Shown: in pieces, positions 60,392 through 64,000 of the stretch
How positions within the stretch are numbered: position 1 is the stretch's first letter
Layout of the letters: the number at the start of each line of letters is the position of its first letter
Source of the DNA: Haloprofundus salilacus
GTDB lineage: Archaea; Halobacteriota; Halobacteria; Halobacteriales; Haloferacaceae
Assembly (NCBI RefSeq): GCF_020150815.1
Contig: NZ_CP083723.1
Span: 2,976,001-3,040,000 of the forward strand
Direction: 5' to 3'
Length of the DNA: 64,000 bases
The notes under the pieces: model-generated
Database searches by the model: none
Told to the model about the DNA's origin: nothing
What the model saw: only the letters and a program-made list of their open reading frames with translations
Made by a program: the position numbers and the translations under genes

Positions 60392-61693
60392 ATGGCACCC
60401 AATAGCACGAATAGTGTAGATAGACGGACGTTTCTCAAAGTTACTGGAGCGAGCGGGCTCGTCGCCACGGCGGGGTGTATCGGATTCGGAGGAAACAGCA
60501 GCGGCGGCGGCTCGGACACCATCGTGTTCGGGCAGCCGGCAGCGCTGACCGGGCAGTGGGACTTCCTCCAGCCGGGCGTCTCGCAGGCGACCGACGTCGC
60601 CCTCCAGCACATCAACGACGCCGGGGGGCCCTTGGACAGAGAACTCGAGTTAGCTCGGCGCGACACCGCCGTCAACCCGCAGGAGGCGCGGTCGGTGGTT
60701 ACCCAGCTGATCGAAAACGACGACGCCGCGGCGATACTGGGCCTGTTCTCCAGCGAGATCAACCCACTGTTCGACTTCCTGCAGGAGCAGGCGACGCCGA
60801 TTATAACGCCGTGGCCAGGGTCGAGCTTCCTCGACACTCGAGGCGGCGACAAGGGGACTCCAGAGAATCTCGACGACGACGGCTGGATCTGGCGGACCGT
60901 CATCGGCGACACGGTCCACACTGGCGGTGGTGCCCGGCGCGCGCTCGACCAGGACCACGATACCATCGGCGTCATCAACGGCAACACCGAAGGAGCGCGA
61001 AGCTGGGCGGACGGTTTTATTAGCGCCTACGAGGAGGGCGGTGGCACCGTCGCAGAGCAGGTTGAGGTCAGCTTAGGCCAGTCCAACTACCAGTCCGCGC
61101 TCGATCGCCTGTTCCAGTCCGACTTCAGCGCGTTCGCGGTGAGCATCCCGCTCGAGGACGCGATCACGCTGTTTAGCGACTGGGCCGACGGCGGCTACGG
61201 CCGCCAGCCGATTCTCTCGGATCCGCTCGCTCAGGACGACCTCGCCGAACAGGTCGGGAGCGACCTCGACGGCGCGTGGGCGGCCAGCCCCGGTATGGGG
61301 GGGCCGTCCTACGACACGTTCCTCGACGCGTACGAACAGGGCGGCGACGCCGAGATCAACGGGTGGACACCTCCGGCGTGGGACGCCATGCAGGTGACCG
61401 CATTGGCCATCGAGCGGGCCGGCGAGGCGACCCCCGAAGCAATCGAACAGAATCTGGGCCCGGTCAGCCGTGACGGCGGGACCGAGGTCGCCACGTTCGC
61501 AGAGGGGAAGGAGGCGCTGGCCAACGACGAAGAGATCAGCTACCAAGGTGCCGCGACGCCGGTGAACTTCACTAACTTCGGAAACGTGTTCGGTCCAGTG
61601 GTGATTAGCGTCGCCCAAGGTGGCGAGTTCTCCGAGCAGGCGACCATCTCGGCCGAGGAAGTTCGCGAACTCGTCCCCGAGGACGAGTACTGA
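60392..61693 (+). CDS. Branched-chain amino-acid ABC transporter substrate-binding lipoprotein
   Basis: A 433-residue periplasmic-binding-fold type I protein. The N-terminus has a Tat-type RRTFLKV motif (Arg11-Arg12) and a lipobox ending TAGC with Cys29, so it is exported folded and lipid-anchored. The mature part begins after a Gly/Ser-rich spacer and contains FGQPAALTGQWDFLQPGVSQATD, the LivJ-type first strand, with VIGDTVHTGGGARRA later. It binds an amino acid, amide or urea. livH and livM follow at 3 bp and about 130 bp. Confidence 0.9.
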   Translation: MAPNSTNSVDRRTFLKVTGASGLVATAGCIGFGGNSSGGGSDTIVFGQPAALTGQWDFLQPGVSQATDVALQHINDAGGPLDRELELARRDTAVNPQEARSVVTQLIENDDAAAILGLFSSEINPLFDFLQEQATPIITPWPGSSFLDTRGGDKGTPENLDDDGWIWRTVIGDTVHTGGGARRALDQDHDTIGVINGNTEGARSWADGFISAYEEGGGTVAEQVEVSLGQSNYQSALDRLFQSDFSAFAVSIPLEDAITLFSDWADGGYGRQPILSDPLAQDDLAEQVGSDLDGAWAASPGMGGPSYDTFLDAYEQGGDAEINGWTPPAWDAMQVTALAIERAGEATPEAIEQNLGPVSRDGGTEVATFAEGKEALANDEEISYQGAATPVNFTNFGNVFGPVVISVAQGGEFSEQATISAEEVRELVPEDEY

Positions 61694-61696
61694 TCT

Positions 61697-62611
61697 ATGG
61701 GGCTCGCACAGAACCTCGTCTTCGGCCTGGTTACGGGCTCGTACATCGCCATCGCCGCCATTGGGTTCACCCTGATCTATGGCATCGTGAACATGATCAA
61801 CTTCGCCTACGGCGAGTACCTCACCATCGGCGCGTTCATCGCCATCCTCACCGTCGGAGTGCTCCCGTTGCCGCTACCGGTCGCGGCGGTCGTGGCGATG
61901 GCGGGCGGCGGTCTCGTCAGTCTCGTCCTCGCTCGGGCGTTCTTCACGCCCATCAACGACACCGGCCCGGTGCCGATGCTGCTGACCTCTATCGGTCTCG
62001 GACTGGCGCTTCGCAACGCCATCCGCCTGACGGCCGGACGGAGTGCTCGCTACTTCGACACCGAGACCACGACCTACCGGTTCGACGGCCTGCCGGAGCT
62101 CCCGGTCGGCCCGGTGAACCTCCTGGGTGACCTGTTCGTCACCTCCCAGCAACTCGTCGTCCTCGCGAGCGCGGTCGTCGTTTTCCTCGTGTTACACGCG
62201 CTGTTGACTCGAACCGATGTCGGCATCGCCATGCGTGCGATGGGCGACAATGAGAGTCTCGCACGGGTCCGCGGCATCGACACCCAGCGGATACGGGACA
62301 GCGTCTGGATATTGGCCGGGGTACTCGCGGCGCTGGCGGGCGTTCTCGTCGGTGTTCAGACCAACGTCAACGCCGACACGGGTTTCGGCTACATCCTGCA
62401 GATTCTGGCGGCAGCCATCCTCGGAGGTGCCGGGAGCGTTTACGGCGCAATCGCCGGCTCCTACATCATCGGACTGGTTCTGGCGCTCTCGGCCGCGTTC
62501 CTCCCGTCGGGGATGACGGGAATCTCCTCGGCGGTGGCGTTCCTTATCCTCGTAGTCGTCCTGCTCATCAAGCCGAGCGGAATCGCAGGCCAGGAGGTGC
62601 GGGAGGCGTGA
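61697..62611 (+). CDS. livH: Branched-chain amino-acid ABC transporter permease, LivH type
   Basis: A 304-residue permease with eight or nine helices. GYILQILAAAILGGAGSVYGAIAGSYIIG is the conserved EAA-like loop region and the N-terminal NLVFGLVTGSYIAIAAIGFTLIYGIVNMINFAYGEYLTIG contains the NFAyGE motif typical of LivH. ATG 61697 starts 3 bp after the binding-protein stop. It pairs with LivM to make the channel. Confidence 0.92.
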   Translation: MGLAQNLVFGLVTGSYIAIAAIGFTLIYGIVNMINFAYGEYLTIGAFIAILTVGVLPLPLPVAAVVAMAGGGLVSLVLARAFFTPINDTGPVPMLLTSIGLGLALRNAIRLTAGRSARYFDTETTTYRFDGLPELPVGPVNLLGDLFVTSQQLVVLASAVVVFLVLHALLTRTDVGIAMRAMGDNESLARVRGIDTQRIRDSVWILAGVLAALAGVLVGVQTNVNADTGFGYILQILAAAILGGAGSVYGAIAGSYIIGLVLALSAAFLPSGMTGISSAVAFLILVVVLLIKPSGIAGQEVREA

Positions 62612-62744
62612 GTCACCTCTCGCGGATCACACAAGCGGCACGGTCGGAACTCACGGGGTGGCGGTGTCTGTGCGCGAGCACGGTCGGTTCCTTTCATGGT
62701 CGCACTCCTATCCACAGTCGCACTCGCCACTGGAGGTGGCTCGC

Positions 62745-63788
62745 GTGAGCCTCACCGACCGCCTCCCCGAGGACGACTCCGGGTGGGCGTTCCTGTTCGG
62801 AGCCGGCTGCGTTCTGCTAGCCGCGTTATTCGCGCTGACGCCACTGGTGGCGTCAGTACCCGGCGCGTTGTACGTCTTCATCGAGGTCGGCATCCTCTTC
62901 GTCGTCTACGGGATGCTGGTGCTGGGACTCGATCTCCAGTACGGCCACACCGGACTGGTCAACTTCGGCCACGTGGTCTTCTTCGCCGTCGGCGCGTACA
63001 CCGTCGCGATGGTGTCGGCTCAGGACTCCTTCGCCGGCATCAGCTTGGGCTACCCGTGGCCGCTGGCGCTAGTGGCAGGCGTACTCGTCGCGGCGCTCCT
63101 CGGCGCGGCTGTCGGTGCCACCTCCCTCCGGTTGCGCGATGACTTTCTCGCCATCGCCACGCTGGCGACCGCAGAGATCTTCTACACGCTGTTCGTCAAC
63201 TTCCGGGGAATCTTCGGAGGCAACACCGGTATTCTCGGCGTTCCGCAGCCGGTGGCGGACCTCGCCGGTGACGGCGACACCACGCTCGTGGCCACGCTGT
63301 TGCTGTTCGGCGGCATCACCGCGTTCGCGTTCGCTGCGGTGACCCGGTTGACCGAGGCGCCGTACGGCCGGGTACTGCGAGCGATCCGCGCCGACGAACT
63401 CGTCACCCGCTCAGTCGGCAAATCCGTGTTCACCTACAAGATGCAGGCGTTCGTCTACGGTGCCGCACTCGCGGGGCTCGCCGGCGGTCTGTTCGCACTC
63501 TACACCGGCGCAATCTCGCCGGGCTTTTTCACTATCCACGTGACGGTGACGGTGTGGATCGGAATGTTGCTCGGCGGCGCGTCGAACCACCGCGCGGTGT
63601 TGGCGGGCCTCGCGATCATCATGGGGCTCCGTCTGTTGTCGCGATTCGCTCTCGACGTAGCACCCGTGTCCGCTGATGCGTTTGCCTCCATTCGGCTCAT
63701 CGTCGTCGGGATGATTCTGGTGGCGATCATCCGCTACCGGCCGGCCGGCATCTGGGGCGACGCCAGGGAACTGGGGGTCGACTCGTGA
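62745..63788 (+). CDS. livM: Branched-chain amino-acid ABC transporter permease, LivM type
   Basis: A 347-residue permease from GTG 62745 (SLTDRLPEDDSGWAF). GTG 62658 would add 29 residues; its leading codons (VREHGRFLSWSH) are polar and do not resemble the family, so the shorter start is preferred but not certain. Eight or more helices are visible. Motifs include DLQYGHTGLVNFGHVVFFAVGAYT near the N-terminus and RAIRADELVTRSVGKSVFTYKMQAFVYGAALAG in the coupling region. The 133-bp spacer from livH is unusual for this operon type, where livM often overlaps livH. Confidence 0.85.
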   Translation: MSLTDRLPEDDSGWAFLFGAGCVLLAALFALTPLVASVPGALYVFIEVGILFVVYGMLVLGLDLQYGHTGLVNFGHVVFFAVGAYTVAMVSAQDSFAGISLGYPWPLALVAGVLVAALLGAAVGATSLRLRDDFLAIATLATAEIFYTLFVNFRGIFGGNTGILGVPQPVADLAGDGDTTLVATLLLFGGITAFAFAAVTRLTEAPYGRVLRAIRADELVTRSVGKSVFTYKMQAFVYGAALAGLAGGLFALYTGAISPGFFTIHVTVTVWIGMLLGGASNHRAVLAGLAIIMGLRLLSRFALDVAPVSADAFASIRLIVVGMILVAIIRYRPAGIWGDARELGVDS

Positions 63789-64000
63789 GCGTGCTTCGGG
63801 CCGACGGTCTCGTCAAGGAGTTCGGCGGCCTTCGCGCGATCGACGAGCTGTCGGTCTCGGTCGACCGAGGGGAACTCGTCGGCGTGATGGGGCCGAACGG
63901 CGCCGGCAAGTCGACGTTCTTCAACTGCGTGAGCGGCGTCGTAGTGCCCGACAGCGGTCGCGTCACCTTCAACGGTGAAGACGTGACCGGCGATCCGCCG
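63785..64000 (+). CDS. livG: Branched-chain amino-acid ABC transporter ATP-binding protein, LivG type (partial)
   Basis: GTG 63785 overlaps the livM stop by 4 nt. Seventy-two codons are present: the first beta strand with VKEFGGLRAIDELSVSVDRGE and the Walker A motif GPNGAGKST at 36-44. The rest lies beyond the window edge. It should energise the LivH-LivM channel, and a LivF partner is expected next. Confidence 0.9.
   Translation, partial: MSVLRADGLVKEFGGLRAIDELSVSVDRGELVGVMGPNGAGKSTFFNCVSGVVVPDSGRVTFNGEDVTGDPP

Overview
The window is a stretch of haloarchaeal chromosome, probably from a Haloferacales-type euryarchaeon (order inferred, not proven). It has high GC, very acidic proteins, short or no 5' leaders with TATA-like boxes about 26-33 bp before start codons, many GTG starts and ATGA/GTGA stop-start overlaps. 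It also carries lineage marker genes: a Tat lipobox TAXI protein, a halo-type [2Fe-2S] ferredoxin, an HTH_10 regulator, an endA-trpS pair and a PGF-CTERM surface protein. About 66 protein genes are supported. No rRNA, tRNA or CRISPR array was seen.

Layout. 1-9.8 kb: the N-terminus of a CstA transporter, an ArsA ATPase with a small partner, a His-rich COG0523 GTPase, small haloarchaeal proteins, a TylF-like methyltransferase, a GNAT enzyme, uracil phosphoribosyltransferase and an S9 peptidase. 9.9-14.3 kb: a complete TRAP-TAXI transporter (solute-binding lipoprotein, DUF1850, fused permease). 14.4-24.1 kb: two membrane proteins, a D-amino-acid-oxidase-like flavoprotein, a YigZ protein, an ACT-domain regulator, hisB, a 54-residue membrane protein, hisA, two tandem PiT permeases and a ferredoxin. 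24.1-25.5 kb: the one clearly accessory island, a gene-free stretch with IS200/IS605-like end hairpins next to a MazE/MazF-type pair with operator-like repeats.

25.6-42 kb: MgtE, a GntP permease, an A24 prepilin peptidase, hisI, a coiled-coil protein, an acetyltransferase, a phosphohexomutase, then a complete 2-oxoacid dehydrogenase operon (E1alpha, E1beta, E2, E3 in transcription order). Upstream of it are an M20 peptidase, a small membrane protein and lipA; LipA makes the lipoyl group that E2 needs. 42-45.7 kb: a trehalose operon (unknown protein, OtsA, OtsB joined by 4-nt overlaps), divergent from an HTH_10 regulator. 45.7-58 kb: a MATE pump, a Ski2-like helicase with a Sec63-like tail, a HAD phosphatase, a PGF-CTERM surface protein, a TetR/ABC exporter operon, a NucS-like zinc-ribbon protein, EndA and TrpRS. 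57.9-64 kb: an ornithine-cyclodeaminase-like enzyme, a flavin oxidoreductase and the start of a branched-chain amino-acid (Liv) ABC transporter whose GATC content differs from its neighbours.

Most of the window is ordinary core chromosome. The least explained items are the IS605-like noncoding island, the toxin-antitoxin operator repeats, a 25-bp tandem repeat that copies a gene end, a 15-nt repeat that supplies the tails of two convergent proteins, the unknown first gene of the trehalose operon, and the Sec63-like tail of the helicase.
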